64,000 nucleotides of DNA from UBA937 sp031549725 (GCA_031549725.1 JAVBPH010000003.1:1-64000), one strand, 5' to 3'. Counted from the first letter of the stretch, positions 1-10,129 are shown. The notes: generated by a model from the sequence alone, not told the origin. Made by a program: numbers and translations.

Positions 1-140
1 GCCTTTTTCAAAACTCGGTTAGTTTTGAAAAAGGCTTTTGCAGAAAGAATGCTATTTCCTTACCCATAAATAAAATAGTATTCTTTCTGCACTTACATCT
101 AAGGTTGCTTTTTCAAAATTTGACATTTTGAAAAAGCCTC
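1..140 (+). repeat. Three-hairpin interspersed repeat, stem type A, copy 1
   Basis: Three consecutive hairpins are visible. HP1 (1-35) has arms GCCTTTTTCAAAACT and AGTTTTGAAAAAGGC around CGGTT. HP2 (40-90) is a long stem starting GCAGAAAG and ending CTTTCTGC. A linker (91-104) contains ACATCTAAGG. HP3 (107-137) has arms GCTTTTTCAAAAT and ATTTTGAAAAAGC. HP1 and HP3 use the same stem sequence, so the two ends of the element also form terminal inverted repeats. A near-identical direct copy lies at 6741-6881. The element abuts the window edge, so its left boundary is uncertain. It could be a MITE-like element, a REP-type unit or a structured RNA; no coding potential is seen. Confidence 0.85.
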
Positions 141-284
141 TGTTAGTTAAAATATTAATAGACCAACCCCCTGCTGGTCCAATTACCCGCAGCACATAAA
201 AAATCCAGTCCGACTAATTCCTGCCCTGTTGAAGCCCGTCCCTTATACAAATCCTCCAATTCATATTATACTTGTTCCAGGCTT

Positions 285-3158
285 ATGAAAAAATCCGTGC
301 TGAGCTATATCGCAGAATACATTTCCCGCAGGGATGTTTACTTTGTATTCCCATCGGCTATCCCGGCCCAGGCCTGGGCCCAGGTGGTTTCGGTATACAC
401 CGGCCAGCCCGTGGGGATTAACCGGTTCGCCGCATGGGATATTTTTAAAGCTGAAACATTATCGGTTAAACAAAAAAACATGCACCCCGCCAACTCTGCG
501 GTCAGGACCCTGTTTTCCGGAAATCTTTTAAAGGAGAATAAGGTAGCCTCTGCCGGGGGATCTCCGGTATTCAAAGAACTTATCAGCCCTGCCTATGCGG
601 ATAATTATGAATCGTTTATTCCTTCTGTTTCACGGATGCTTCCCCAATTGGATCTTTTTGCCAAACACCTCCGGGACAGGCCCGGATATACCAACCCGTA
701 CTTTGAGGATCTTGTAAAAATTCATGTAAAATACAGGGAATTTTTGGAAAAGCATAGCTTTTATGAAGCGGCCTGGAACAGGGCTCCCTTTGATAACCGC
801 GGAAAAACCTGGATGCTTTTTTTCCCTGAATTGGCAGAGGACTGGAATGAATATGAAGCTGAACTCGCCGGCGGAGCAGTTAAAAAATCCGGAAAGGTAA
901 TCATTGTACCATTAAGTGAACTGTCGGAATCTCTTCCCTGGTCTCCGGCCCAGGAAAAACATATTCCGGATGCCCGGGAGATTCTGGCATCCTACAAAGA
1001 CAGAAGTTTGATTTTTTCCTCCGCCAAGGAGGAATTGACCTGGCTTGCCTTGACGGTAAAAAAACTTTTGGAACGGGGAATCCTGCCGGAGGATATAGCC
1101 ATCTCTGTTCCCGCCTTGCCGGATATGTTTGAAAGGCTTGCCCTGGAATTCAAAATCCGGGACGTGCCGGTCAGTATCCGTCAGGGCCGGCCGCTTTCCA
1201 GTCATACCGGGGGCCGGATTTTTACTGCCCTGGGAAATTGTCCCTCCTCCCGCTGGTCGTTTGCATCATTAAAAAATCTGCTGCTGGACAGGTCCCTTCC
1301 ATGGAAGGAAAAAGATATTATAGATGAGCTTATGGAGTTTGGCCTGGTTTACCGGTGTATGACCGGCTATCAGGACCGGGGCAGGGAGATTGATGTCTGG
1401 GAAAAAAGTTTCAGGCGGGCATGGTCCCCGGATATGGAAAAACGGGTATCCATGGATACCCTTGGAAAATTTTATGATGGATTAAAAAAAGATATTATCA
1501 ACATAACCGAAGCAAAAAGTTTTTCGGATATAAAAAATCAATGGCTTATTTTTGAACACAAATATTTGGTTAAGGAAGAAATCCACGAAGATGTGGATAA
1601 AGTCATGGCCAGGATTATCCGTGCTCTGGACGAGCTTATCCGTGTGGAAGAGACCATCCGTATCATCAGACTTGAAAAACCATATACGGTTTTTCTCAAT
1701 TATATCCGTGAGATAGAATATGTGTTTCAGCAGGATACCGGGGGCGTTCCGGTATACAATTACCGGGCCGCCGCAGGGATAAGTCCTTTGGTACATTTTA
1801 TTATTAATGTGAATCAGGATGATGCCACCGCCAAGGGGAACACCGTATCCTTCCTCCGGGAGGACCGCCAGGGATTGCTTGGTTTGACCGACCATGATTT
1901 GTCCTCGGATTTTATTTTGGCATACAAGCTCTCGGGGGTGTTCCCGGTTTTTTCCGCGTCCAGACAAAATTCCCAGGGACCTGCGGTCCCTCATAGAATG
2001 CTCGGTGAACATCTGAATGGCGGCGAGCTCCCAATGGAAAGACCTGTCCAGGAAGATTCCTACCTTTTGGAATTACAAATCGCCCAAGGGGCGGGTCTGC
2101 CCGGGAAACAGCCCGGTTTGTTTCCGGAGAATTCCGGGCCCTCGGAAATACAGCGGCTGGCCTATTCCCGTTATAATACATTTGCCCTGGAACCATTCCA
2201 GGAGGATCTCCGGGGAACCCCCCTGCAGAATCCGGATCTGGTGGAAATGGTAAAGGAAAAACTCAGCAGCAAACATGGCGATGCCCGGATTTCGCCTTCG
2301 GATATCAATGAATTTATAAAGTGTCCCTTCAGGTGGATGCTTCAAAGCGGTCTCAAAATCCGGGAGAAGCAGACGGAAGTGGAAACCATTGACCAGCGGG
2401 ATCTGGGAAAATTGTACCACCGGATTCTGGAACGGTTCTTTTCAAGAATCAAGGAAGAACAGACCCGGTTCAGGACGGAGGATCTTCCCGGGTATAAAAA
2501 ATATATCCGGGAAGAAACCGATGAAGCTCTGAAGGAAGCCCGGAACAGAGAAGGAGCGTTCCAGGAACCGGTCTACGAAATGCTCCGGGAACGGATCTAT
2601 GCAGCCCTGACCCAGTACCTGGATCTGGATGCGGAAAATCTTAATGGTTGTATTATAGTTGGTCCGGAACAGCCCCTGCGCAGGGAATTTGAGGGCATCC
2701 CGGTTGCCCTTTCGGGCATCAGCGATCTGGTGGTACAGGATGAAGACGGACATACTATCCTGACGGATTACAAAACGGGTGTGTTGCCTGATACGTCGGA
2801 GCTTATTGCCGGGGATGAGGGGACTGTTCCTTTGAATATGCAGATCGCCGCATACATCAGCATGATTGAGGAATCGGGGAAAACCACTGTCCGGGTTGCC
2901 CGGTTTTATTCCTTGGATAACCGCAGGTTCAAAGAGGTGGTTTCCGAAACACCCCCATCCAGAAGCAATATAAGACTTCCGGTTACCCGGGACACTTACC
3001 AGAAAGAAGTGGATGACGTGGAAATTATTTTCAGGCAATTGATTGATCATATGAACACCGGCGAATTTCCTGTTCCGCCGCCCAAGGAACGGTACTTCTG
3101 CAATGAATGCAGGGTTTCATCGGTCTGCAGAATTCCCTATTCAGGAGGGGACCTATGA
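285..3158 (+). CDS. addB: AddB-like ATP-dependent nuclease subunit B
   Basis: 957 aa. This is the second subunit of an AddAB (RexAB-type) helicase-nuclease that resects double-strand breaks for recombination in the cytoplasm. The C-terminal PD-(D/E)XK nuclease domain is clear: SPSDINEFIKCPFRWML near residue 672 and ILTDYKTG near 825. The four cysteines expected of the AddB iron-sulfur staple are present, one in KCPF (about residue 678) and three in CNECRVSSVC (about 938-947). The N-terminal part is a degenerate helicase-like region, typical of AddB. The protein is shorter than the roughly 1160 aa of the Bacillus protein. The stop overlaps the addA start (ATGA), indicating translational coupling. 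The ribosome site before the ATG at 285 is weak. Confidence 0.88.
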   Translation: MKKSVLSYIAEYISRRDVYFVFPSAIPAQAWAQVVSVYTGQPVGINRFAAWDIFKAETLSVKQKNMHPANSAVRTLFSGNLLKENKVASAGGSPVFKELISPAYADNYESFIPSVSRMLPQLDLFAKHLRDRPGYTNPYFEDLVKIHVKYREFLEKHSFYEAAWNRAPFDNRGKTWMLFFPELAEDWNEYEAELAGGAVKKSGKVIIVPLSELSESLPWSPAQEKHIPDAREILASYKDRSLIFSSAKEELTWLALTVKKLLERGILPEDIAISVPALPDMFERLALEFKIRDVPVSIRQGRPLSSHTGGRIFTALGNCPSSRWSFASLKNLLLDRSLPWKEKDIIDELMEFGLVYRCMTGYQDRGREIDVWEKSFRRAWSPDMEKRVSMDTLGKFYDGLKKDIINITEAKSFSDIKNQWLIFEHKYLVKEEIHEDVDKVMARIIRALDELIRVEETIRIIRLEKPYTVFLNYIREIEYVFQQDTGGVPVYNYRAAAGISPLVHFIINVNQDDATAKGNTVSFLREDRQGLLGLTDHDLSSDFILAYKLSGVFPVFSASRQNSQGPAVPHRMLGEHLNGGELPMERPVQEDSYLLELQIAQGAGLPGKQPGLFPENSGPSEIQRLAYSRYNTFALEPFQEDLRGTPLQNPDLVEMVKEKLSSKHGDARISPSDINEFIKCPFRWMLQSGLKIREKQTEVETIDQRDLGKLYHRILERFFSRIKEEQTRFRTEDLPGYKKYIREETDEALKEARNREGAFQEPVYEMLRERIYAALTQYLDLDAENLNGCIIVGPEQPLRREFEGIPVALSGISDLVVQDEDGHTILTDYKTGVLPDTSELIAGDEGTVPLNMQIAAYISMIEESGKTTVRVARFYSLDNRRFKEVVSETPPSRSNIRLPVTRDTYQKEVDDVEIIFRQLIDHMNTGEFPVPPPKERYFCNECRVSSVCRIPYSGGDL

Positions 3159-6100
3159 CCGGTGAACAGACAGGTAAAACCAGGGTGCTCGACCGGGACC
3201 AGGCCGCAGTCCGGATTGCGGATACCAATGCGACGGTTTCCGCAGGGGCAGGATCAGGTAAAACCACAGTCCTGGCGGAACGGTATGTCAGGCTGGTCTG
3301 TGACCGGGGTATTCCGGTGGATTCTATTCTAACCCTCACTTTTACCAGGAAAGCCGCTGCGGAAATGTACAGCCGGATTTACCAGCGTTTATCCGAATCG
3401 GACCATAAAAAAGCTGCGGAACAATTAAAGAGATTTGACCAGGCCAGAATTTCCACCCTGGATTCTTTCTGTACCTCGGTCTGCAGGGGAGCATCATATC
3501 AGTATGGAATTCCCGGCGATTTCCGGATGGATGAAATGGAACTTGCCCGGACAGCGGAAGACGCGGCCATTAATATTATTATGAAATACCGGGATGAACC
3601 GGTAATCCACAGACTAGTTTCTTCCAGAACCTTTGATGATGTTGCCCGGAACATATTTGCAGACCTGGGGGTGAACCATATCAGCGTGGTTGATAAAACC
3701 GATTTTGAAAAACTCGCTGAAAGCCAGGTGGTTTTTCTGGAATCGGAAATTAATATTTTGTGGAAATCCATGGAGGAACTCTGCACGGCAATTCTGGTTA
3801 TGGACAACCGGACGGATAATGCCACCGTTGAAAAAGCAAAGGAAGCGGTAAGGCAGTTCCCCAGGGTTCAGCCCATGGGGAATGAGGTCCTTAAAAAACT
3901 GAACGATGAAACCGGATTTTTGCGGAGCGGCCGTTCCTTCAGGACCCCCGCGTCAAATGTGACAAATGCTGTCCTGGTTGAATTGAGGGATTACGCAATA
4001 CCCCTGAAGGAACAGGCCGCAAAACTGGAAACGGTTTTGGGAACCTATTCTTTTAAGGAAGATATTATCCGGATGGGCTATATCCTTAACGAATATGCGG
4101 AACGGTTTCAGGAGGAAAAACGGAAAAAGGGAATCCTTTCTTTTACGGATACCGCGGAACTGGCGGTGGCTATTCTCCGGGAAGACCGGAATTTAAGGAA
4201 TTATTACAAAGGGCAATATAAGGCTATCATGATAGATGAGTTCCAGGATAACAACCGCCTCCAGAAGGAGCTTCTGTATCTGCTGGCAGAAAGGGAGGAC
4301 CGGTGCTGTCCGGGAATCCCCCAGGCAAAGGACCTGGCGGCGGACAAACTTTTTTTTGTGGGTGATGAAAAACAGTCAATCTACCGGTTCAGGGGCGCGG
4401 ATGTATCCGTATTCCGGGGGCTTTCCATGGAGCTTGAACAATCGGTAAATTCCGAATCCCGGCAGAATCCTGTAAGCCTGGTTCTGCGGACCAACTACCG
4501 GTCCCATCCGGAACTGGTCCGGTTTTTTAATGTTTTCTTTCCGGAGGTTTTTGGCAAAGCGGAATATCTGTTCGAAGCGGAATACAAACCCATGATTGCA
4601 GGTAAGGCCGAAGAGTCCGGATCCAAACCCAGAATAGAAATCCATCTTCAGGAAATATCATCTTCAGGGAAAACTGATGAGGATGGCAGTACCGAGGATG
4701 AAAAAATTGATGCGGCTTCCTCCGAGGCGGTTCACGCCGCCGCCAGGATTATCGAAGGCGTTAAAGCCGGGGAATTTTCCTTCAATGATGTGGCGGTTCT
4801 TTTCAGGTCCACCACACACCAGGACAGTTATGAACGATGTTTCCGGAAAGCGGGAATTCCCTTCAGCGCCGCGGATCCCCGGGGTGTTTTTGCAGAAGCC
4901 GTGGTAAATGATTTTTATGCAATCCTCCGGCTGGCCCTGTTCCGGCAGGATACGAATGCCTACGGTACGGTCCTCCGGTCGCCCTTTGTCAGAATCGGGG
5001 ACACCACCTTTCTGCGGATTATGCTGGAATCTCCGGAGGAACCCTTCCCGGATGACCCCCCGGACCACTGGTTCCAGAGTGACAGCGACAGGGCCCGGTA
5101 TATTCAGGGTTTGTCCATTTTTAATCAGCTTAAACAAAAGATCGATGTGGAAGAAATTCCGGGGGTGTTTTCCTTCTTATGGTATGAGACACCATACAGA
5201 ACGGATATTCTCAACAATCCCGATACCCTGCCGCTGCTGGAACATTTTGATTACCTTTACAATCTTGCCCTGGATGCGGGACGGCGCCGGCTGAGCATGA
5301 CCGCATTTCTGGATGAACTGGCTCCCCTGGTGGGAACCTACAGCAAAGCGGAAAACGGCGAACCGGAAACAGGTAAAAACGGAGTTACCCTGATGACGGT
5401 TCATAAAAGCAAGGGGCTGGAATTCAAGGTTCTTATCATTGCCGATGCGGGTTCTGCGGGTAGACCAAAATCCGGGGCATACTTCATGACCAGTGAATTT
5501 GGACCCGTGATCAACATGAAATCAATCTATACCAACAGGGACAAGCCTGCTTTGAATTATATCTACGAATATGGCAAGGAAGATGACCGGCTTAAATCCG
5601 AAGCGGAGTTGAAAAGGCTTTTTTATGTAGCGGCCACCAGGGCCGAGGAAAGACTGATGATCTTCGGAAGCAGAAAGGTCGGTAAGACCGCTGCGGGAAT
5701 GCTGGATGAACTGGAAGGTATGGAACGGCTGGCGGCTCTTCTTGGGATGCCCCGGGAAACCGGCAGAACCAATGAGTCCAGGGATTCCTTCATGGATCTT
5801 TTGTATATTGCGGTAAACAAAATTTACCAAAATGGCCATACCCTTAACTGGATTGCCGAAAACATACCTATGTTAAGTATTGGTGAGGAAAGACGCAGAA
5901 CCGCTGCGCTGCGGTCAACAGTTAAGTCTATGCAGTCCAATAACAAAACCTATCCCGGTATGATGCCGGCTTTTTATGATTTACCCGGGAAAAAATATAC
6001 CATTCCGGTCAGGCGTATGATGAATCCCAGTGCATTGGAGGCTCCGGATGTTACGGAAAAATGGGGAAAGCCCCTGCCTCCATTTGACTGTGATAAGATT

Positions 6101-6685
6101 CTGGTAAATGAAAATATCAAAAAAGCCTTTGGTACTCTTTGTCACTCGGTCATTGAAAAACTCTTTGCCCGGGAGGAACCGGAAATTCCGGATGATGTCC
6201 TGGACAAATTAAGAAAAGAGGATCTTAAACAAGGAGAAATAAAAAGTCTGTTATCCGCAGCTGCCGAACGGGGGCGGGCCTTTCTTGATTCTGACTTAGG
6301 GAAGCGTGCGATATCTGCGGACCGTTCCGAAATGGAATATTCCTTTTATCTTCCCCTTAATCCGGTGCAATCCCAGTCCATTTTGGTAAAGGGAATTATG
6401 GATTTGATTTTTGAGCATGACCAGGAATGTATCATTGTAGATTTTAAAACAGATCAGTATATGAAACCCGAAATTCACCAGATCCAGATGGATACCTACA
6501 GGCTGGCCGCCGGGGCATTTTCCAGTTTCCCTGTAAAGATCATGCTGGTATATCTGAGATCAATGGAAGCTGTTCAAGTGGATCAGGTCATGACAGGGGA
6601 AAGTTTATTTTCAGCGATGGAGCAAATGCTCAAAACCGGGGAACTGGAATATCAAGCAAACGATATTATGGAAGATGGAAAATAG
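3155..6685 (+). CDS. addA: AddA-like helicase-nuclease subunit A
   Basis: 1176 aa from the ATG at 3155, which has AGGAGGGG at 3143-3150 and overlaps the addB stop by 4 nt; an upstream ATG at 3107 is less likely. It is a superfamily 1 UvrD-type helicase with the Walker A motif AGAGSGKTT near residue 29. The Walker B DEFQD lies near 359, VGDEKQSIYRFRG near 402 and NYRSHPE near 448. TVHKSKGLEF lies near 747 and FYVAATRAEERL near 824. The C-terminal RecB-like nuclease is marked by GTLCHSVIEKLF and IIVDFKTDQ near 1094. It acts with AddB in recombinational repair. Length and motif order match AddA/RexA. Confidence 0.93.
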   Translation: MTGEQTGKTRVLDRDQAAVRIADTNATVSAGAGSGKTTVLAERYVRLVCDRGIPVDSILTLTFTRKAAAEMYSRIYQRLSESDHKKAAEQLKRFDQARISTLDSFCTSVCRGASYQYGIPGDFRMDEMELARTAEDAAINIIMKYRDEPVIHRLVSSRTFDDVARNIFADLGVNHISVVDKTDFEKLAESQVVFLESEINILWKSMEELCTAILVMDNRTDNATVEKAKEAVRQFPRVQPMGNEVLKKLNDETGFLRSGRSFRTPASNVTNAVLVELRDYAIPLKEQAAKLETVLGTYSFKEDIIRMGYILNEYAERFQEEKRKKGILSFTDTAELAVAILREDRNLRNYYKGQYKAIMIDEFQDNNRLQKELLYLLAEREDRCCPGIPQAKDLAADKLFFVGDEKQSIYRFRGADVSVFRGLSMELEQSVNSESRQNPVSLVLRTNYRSHPELVRFFNVFFPEVFGKAEYLFEAEYKPMIAGKAEESGSKPRIEIHLQEISSSGKTDEDGSTEDEKIDAASSEAVHAAARIIEGVKAGEFSFNDVAVLFRSTTHQDSYERCFRKAGIPFSAADPRGVFAEAVVNDFYAILRLALFRQDTNAYGTVLRSPFVRIGDTTFLRIMLESPEEPFPDDPPDHWFQSDSDRARYIQGLSIFNQLKQKIDVEEIPGVFSFLWYETPYRTDILNNPDTLPLLEHFDYLYNLALDAGRRRLSMTAFLDELAPLVGTYSKAENGEPETGKNGVTLMTVHKSKGLEFKVLIIADAGSAGRPKSGAYFMTSEFGPVINMKSIYTNRDKPALNYIYEYGKEDDRLKSEAELKRLFYVAATRAEERLMIFGSRKVGKTAAGMLDELEGMERLAALLGMPRETGRTNESRDSFMDLLYIAVNKIYQNGHTLNWIAENIPMLSIGEERRRTAALRSTVKSMQSNNKTYPGMMPAFYDLPGKKYTIPVRRMMNPSALEAPDVTEKWGKPLPPFDCDKILVNENIKKAFGTLCHSVIEKLFAREEPEIPDDVLDKLRKEDLKQGEIKSLLSAAAERGRAFLDSDLGKRAISADRSEMEYSFYLPLNPVQSQSILVKGIMDLIFEHDQECIIVDFKTDQYMKPEIHQIQMDTYRLAAGAFSSFPVKIMLVYLRSMEAVQVDQVMTGESLFSAMEQMLKTGELEYQANDIMEDGK

Positions 6686-6740
6686 AATCTTCCGGGTTTG
6701 TAATCATAGGATAAAAATACGAATAACATTAAAGTATATG

Positions 6741-6881
6741 AGCCTTTCTCAAAACTCGGTTAGTTTTGAAAAAGGCTTTTGCAGAAAGCATGCTATTTCC
6801 TTATCCATATATAAAATAGCATTCATTCTGCACTTACATCCAGGGTTGCTTTTTCAAAATCTGACATTTTGAAAAAGCCTC
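6741..6881 (+). repeat. Three-hairpin interspersed repeat, stem type A, copy 2
   Basis: This is a direct copy of the element at 1-140, roughly 90% identical by eye, placed just after addA, so the addB-addA pair sits between two copies. HP1 is 6742-6776 (loop CGGTT), HP2 is 6781-6831, and the linker reads ACTTACATCCAGGG. HP3 follows to about 6878. The flanks extend the inverted repeat (TATATGAG on the left, CTCATATG on the right), so the outermost arms pair over about 20 bp. It may also serve as a terminator for addA. Confidence 0.85.
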
Positions 6882-6908
6882 ATATGATAAAATTAAGGAG
6901 CGTTTTGT

Positions 6909-7739
6909 ATGGTGAACCATGGACTGGTCCTCGAAGGCGGAGGGTTAAGAGGATATTATACCGCGGGTGTTTTGGATGCATTTCTCGATAAAGAAATTGA
7001 GTTCCCTTATATTATCGGTGTTTCCGCAGGGGTCGGTATGGGGTGTTCCTATGTTTCAAAACAAAAGGGCCGTAATCTGGAAATTATTTCCAGATACCGG
7101 AAGGATCCCAGGTATCTTTCTTTCCGCAGTTATTTAAAAACCGGAAATGTTTTTGGTCTCGATTTTATCTACGGAGATATTCCGTACAAACTCATCCCCT
7201 TTGATTTTGATGCCTTTAGCCGTTACCAGGGTCATTTTATTTCGGTCTGTACGGATTGTGAAAAAGGGGAAGCCGTATATTATGATAAAGATGAGGATAT
7301 TCTCACGGTGATGAAGGCCAGTGCCGCCATACCGTTTATTTCTAAAATAGTACCCTACAAGGAAAAGAAACTCCTGGACGGAGCCATAGTTGACGCTATT
7401 CCCCTGGCCAAGGCCATGTCGGATGGTTATAAAAAAAATGTGCTAATCCTTACCAACCCGGCGGGGTTCCGTAAACGCGAAGAAATGCAGCCGCCCATCA
7501 AGTTAATTTACCGGAAATATCCAAAATTAGCGGAGGTTCTTAAAACTAGGGTCGCGTCCTATAATGCTGCCATGGATCTGGTTGAGAAAGAAGAGAAAGC
7601 GGGCAATGTACTGGTCATCAGGCCTTCGGTTGATCTTGGGGTTACCCGTATGGAAAAAAGTGTGGGCAAATTAAAAGCCCTCTATCAGCTTGGTATGGAT
7701 GACGGAAAAATCGCCGCAGAAAAAATTCTTTCGTTTTGA
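6909..7739 (+). CDS. Patatin-like phospholipase family protein
   Basis: 276 aa. It is a cytoplasmic patatin-fold serine hydrolase of the RssA/YjjU type, predicted to hydrolyse acyl esters with a Ser-Asp dyad. The oxyanion motif LEGGGLRG lies at residues 8-15, the nucleophile elbow GVSAG at 38-42 (Ser40), and the catalytic Asp in LLDGAIVD near 156. The ATG at 6909 is preceded by AAGGAG. No signal peptide is evident. The gene is monocistronic between the repeat element and the chemoreceptor leader. The physiological substrate cannot be inferred. Confidence 0.88.
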   Translation: MVNHGLVLEGGGLRGYYTAGVLDAFLDKEIEFPYIIGVSAGVGMGCSYVSKQKGRNLEIISRYRKDPRYLSFRSYLKTGNVFGLDFIYGDIPYKLIPFDFDAFSRYQGHFISVCTDCEKGEAVYYDKDEDILTVMKASAAIPFISKIVPYKEKKLLDGAIVDAIPLAKAMSDGYKKNVLILTNPAGFRKREEMQPPIKLIYRKYPKLAEVLKTRVASYNAAMDLVEKEEKAGNVLVIRPSVDLGVTRMEKSVGKLKALYQLGMDDGKIAAEKILSF

Positions 7740-7871
7740 AATATATTATAGATACATGACCTATTTTCCTGTCCTGATATAAAATCTAAAAAACAATTAA
7801 TCATTTCCCTCTTTTTTACTGACGTTGGAAATATAATTCATTACTTTTTAAGTAAGCTAAAAAACTTATAT

Positions 7872-7910
7872 TTGGACCACAATTTTAAGATCTCGAATAC
7901 TAAATAGTAT
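7872..7910 (+). promoter_or_regulatory. Possible promoter and inverted repeat before first chemoreceptor
   Basis: A possible -35 TTGGAC (7872-7877) and -10 AATACT (7896-7901) have an 18-nt spacer. The -10 overlaps a short inverted repeat, ATACTA-AA-TAGTAT (7897-7910), which could be an operator. No sigma-28 type sequence was recognised. The match to consensus is modest. Confidence 0.3.
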
Positions 7911-7945
7911 GGCGGTTTGCCATGTTAAAAATGGAGGTGATGTTT

Positions 7946-10129
7946 ATGAAGATAAGATTAAAACTTAGTCTTATAGTAATCACTGCGGTAATTGCAATTC
8001 TGGGAGGAATTCTTGCAATTATACTCACCCGGTCCATGACTCTGCAAAGGGATTCTGTAACAAACTACGTTGAAGCCCTTGGGGAATCAAACGCCAAGGA
8101 TGTACAGAGACGGTATGAGAATTACCTTGATGTAGCCAGAACATTATCCCATATAATGGACAGCTTTCAGGGTATAGATCCCGCAGTCCGGAGATCCAGG
8201 TATAACGAAAATCTTTACGGGGTCCTCGAGTCAAATCCTAACTATATTGGCATTTTTACCCTATGGTATCCGAATGTACTGGATGGTATGGATGCACAAT
8301 TTGCAAACACCCAGGGGACGGATTCTTCAGGTCAGTTTATTTCCTATCTTCACCGTGAGGGCGGCCAGCCTATTACCCTTACCCATTATCCTAACTATAG
8401 ACAGGTCCTTGCTGAAACCACCGAGGAGCGCCTGATGGAACCGGTAAAAATGCTGGGGGTCAACGGCAGGGAAACCCTGGCGGCCACCGTAATTGCCCCA
8501 ATCCTGGGAGCGGGTACAATGTACGGTGTGGTCGGGATTGTTATTGATATTGATGGACTGCAGGATGTTGTCATGGGCATTAATCCTTATCCCGGTACAA
8601 TGGCTGGCGTATTCACCAACGATGGAATTGTGGCTGCCTCATCGGCGAATCCTGATTCCCGGGGTATGCTGTTCAGGGACAGTGATGCGGAAATTTTCGG
8701 CAATGATATGGAAAGCATGCTTGTGGCCATCAAGTCAGGACAACCCCACAGGGTTACCCGGTATGTAGCTTCAGAGGAGTCGGATATGCTTTTGATGTCC
8801 ACTCCCTTTGCCCCTGGAACATCCAAAACTCCCTGGAGCCTTATGATCGGAATTCCCATGGATGAAGTGATGGCGCCGGTTTACGATATGCTTGAATTCT
8901 CCCTTATAGCAGGGGGAATTGCCATGGTTGCTCTGGCGGTGGTTATCATTGTGATTGCCACGAGAATCACCAAACCGATTATTGATGTATCCCTGACACT
9001 AAAGGATATTTCCGAAGGCGAAGGTGATTTGACCAAATCCATCAGTATAAAATCCAGTGACGAGGTTGGGGACCTGGCCCACTATTTCAATCTGACCCTG
9101 GAAAAAATCAGAAACCTGGTGATTACCATAAAAACCCAGGCATCCCGCTTGAATGATATTGGTTCCGAACTTTCCTCAAATATGACGGAAACCGCTGCTG
9201 CGGTTAATCAGATTACTTCCAATGTGAAAAGTATAAAGGGACAGGTGATTAACCAGTCGGCCAGTGTTACCCAGACAAATTCCACCATGGAACAGGTGGT
9301 AAATAACATCAACAAACTCAACGACCAGGTTGAATCCCAGGCGGCCAGTGTCACCCAATCGTCATCGGCCATTGAGGAAATGCTGGCTAATATTTCCTCG
9401 GTCACCAGGACCCTGGTAAAAAACGGGGAAAACGTAATATCCCTGGGGGAGGCCTCGGAAATTGGTAAGGTTGATCTGCAGGGGGTTGCCTCGGATATCC
9501 AGGAGATAGCCCGGGAATCCGAAGGGCTCCTGGAAATCAATGCGGTGATGGAAAACATCGCCAGCCAGACCAACCTGCTTTCCATGAACGCCGCCATTGA
9601 AGCGGCCCACGCCGGTGAAGCCGGAAAGGGTTTTGCGGTAGTGGCTGATGAAATCCGGAAACTGGCGGAATCCTCCGGGGAACAGTCAAAAACTATTTCG
9701 GTGGTCCTAAAGAAAATAAAAGATTCAATTGACAAAATCAGCAGGTCCACGGAAACGGTAATCAACCGGTTTGAAGCAATAGATACAAGGGTAAAAACCG
9801 TGGCTGAGCAGGAAGACAGTATCCGGAATGCCATGGAAGAACAGGGACAGGGAAGCAAACAGGTCCTTGAAGCTATAGGCACTCTTAACCAAATAACCCA
9901 GTCAGTCCGGGGAGGTTCTTCGGAGATGCTCCAGGGCAGCAAGGAGGTTATACAGGAAAGTTCAAACCTGGAACGGGTTACCCAGGAAATTACCAATGGA
10001 ATGAATGAAATGGCCTCCGGAACAGAGCAGATTAGTATTGCGGTCAGCCGGGTTAATGAAATCAGTCAGGATAATAAGGAATCCATAGATATCCTGGTTA
10101 TGGAGGTATCAAAATTCAAGGTTGAATAA
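7946..10129 (+). CDS. Methyl-accepting chemotaxis protein 1 (dCache-HAMP-MCP signal)
   Basis: 727 aa from the ATG at 7946, which follows GGAGGTGA; an ATG at 7922 lacks such a site. An inner-membrane chemoreceptor: N-terminal membrane anchor (about 5-30), periplasmic dCache-like sensor (about 35-300), second membrane segment (about 312-335). The HAMP linker begins RITKPIIDVS, and a long cytoplasmic coiled coil follows. The signalling tip around residues 540-570 contains ENIASQTNLLSMNAAIEAAH and AGKGFAVVADEIRKLAESS, which contact CheA/CheW. The C-terminus ends in EVSKFKVE and has no CheR-tethering pentapeptide of the NWETF type. It is a paralogue of the next gene. The ligand is unknown; dCache sensors often bind amino acids or other small molecules. 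Confidence 0.92.
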   Translation: MKIRLKLSLIVITAVIAILGGILAIILTRSMTLQRDSVTNYVEALGESNAKDVQRRYENYLDVARTLSHIMDSFQGIDPAVRRSRYNENLYGVLESNPNYIGIFTLWYPNVLDGMDAQFANTQGTDSSGQFISYLHREGGQPITLTHYPNYRQVLAETTEERLMEPVKMLGVNGRETLAATVIAPILGAGTMYGVVGIVIDIDGLQDVVMGINPYPGTMAGVFTNDGIVAASSANPDSRGMLFRDSDAEIFGNDMESMLVAIKSGQPHRVTRYVASEESDMLLMSTPFAPGTSKTPWSLMIGIPMDEVMAPVYDMLEFSLIAGGIAMVALAVVIIVIATRITKPIIDVSLTLKDISEGEGDLTKSISIKSSDEVGDLAHYFNLTLEKIRNLVITIKTQASRLNDIGSELSSNMTETAAAVNQITSNVKSIKGQVINQSASVTQTNSTMEQVVNNINKLNDQVESQAASVTQSSSAIEEMLANISSVTRTLVKNGENVISLGEASEIGKVDLQGVASDIQEIARESEGLLEINAVMENIASQTNLLSMNAAIEAAHAGEAGKGFAVVADEIRKLAESSGEQSKTISVVLKKIKDSIDKISRSTETVINRFEAIDTRVKTVAEQEDSIRNAMEEQGQGSKQVLEAIGTLNQITQSVRGGSSEMLQGSKEVIQESSNLERVTQEITNGMNEMASGTEQISIAVSRVNEISQDNKESIDILVMEVSKFKVE

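Noticed and set aside
9208..9996. Long antisense frame inside the first chemoreceptor (and a similar one in the second)
   Set aside because: Arises from the heptad-repeat codon pattern of the coiled coil; low-complexity serine-rich translation.
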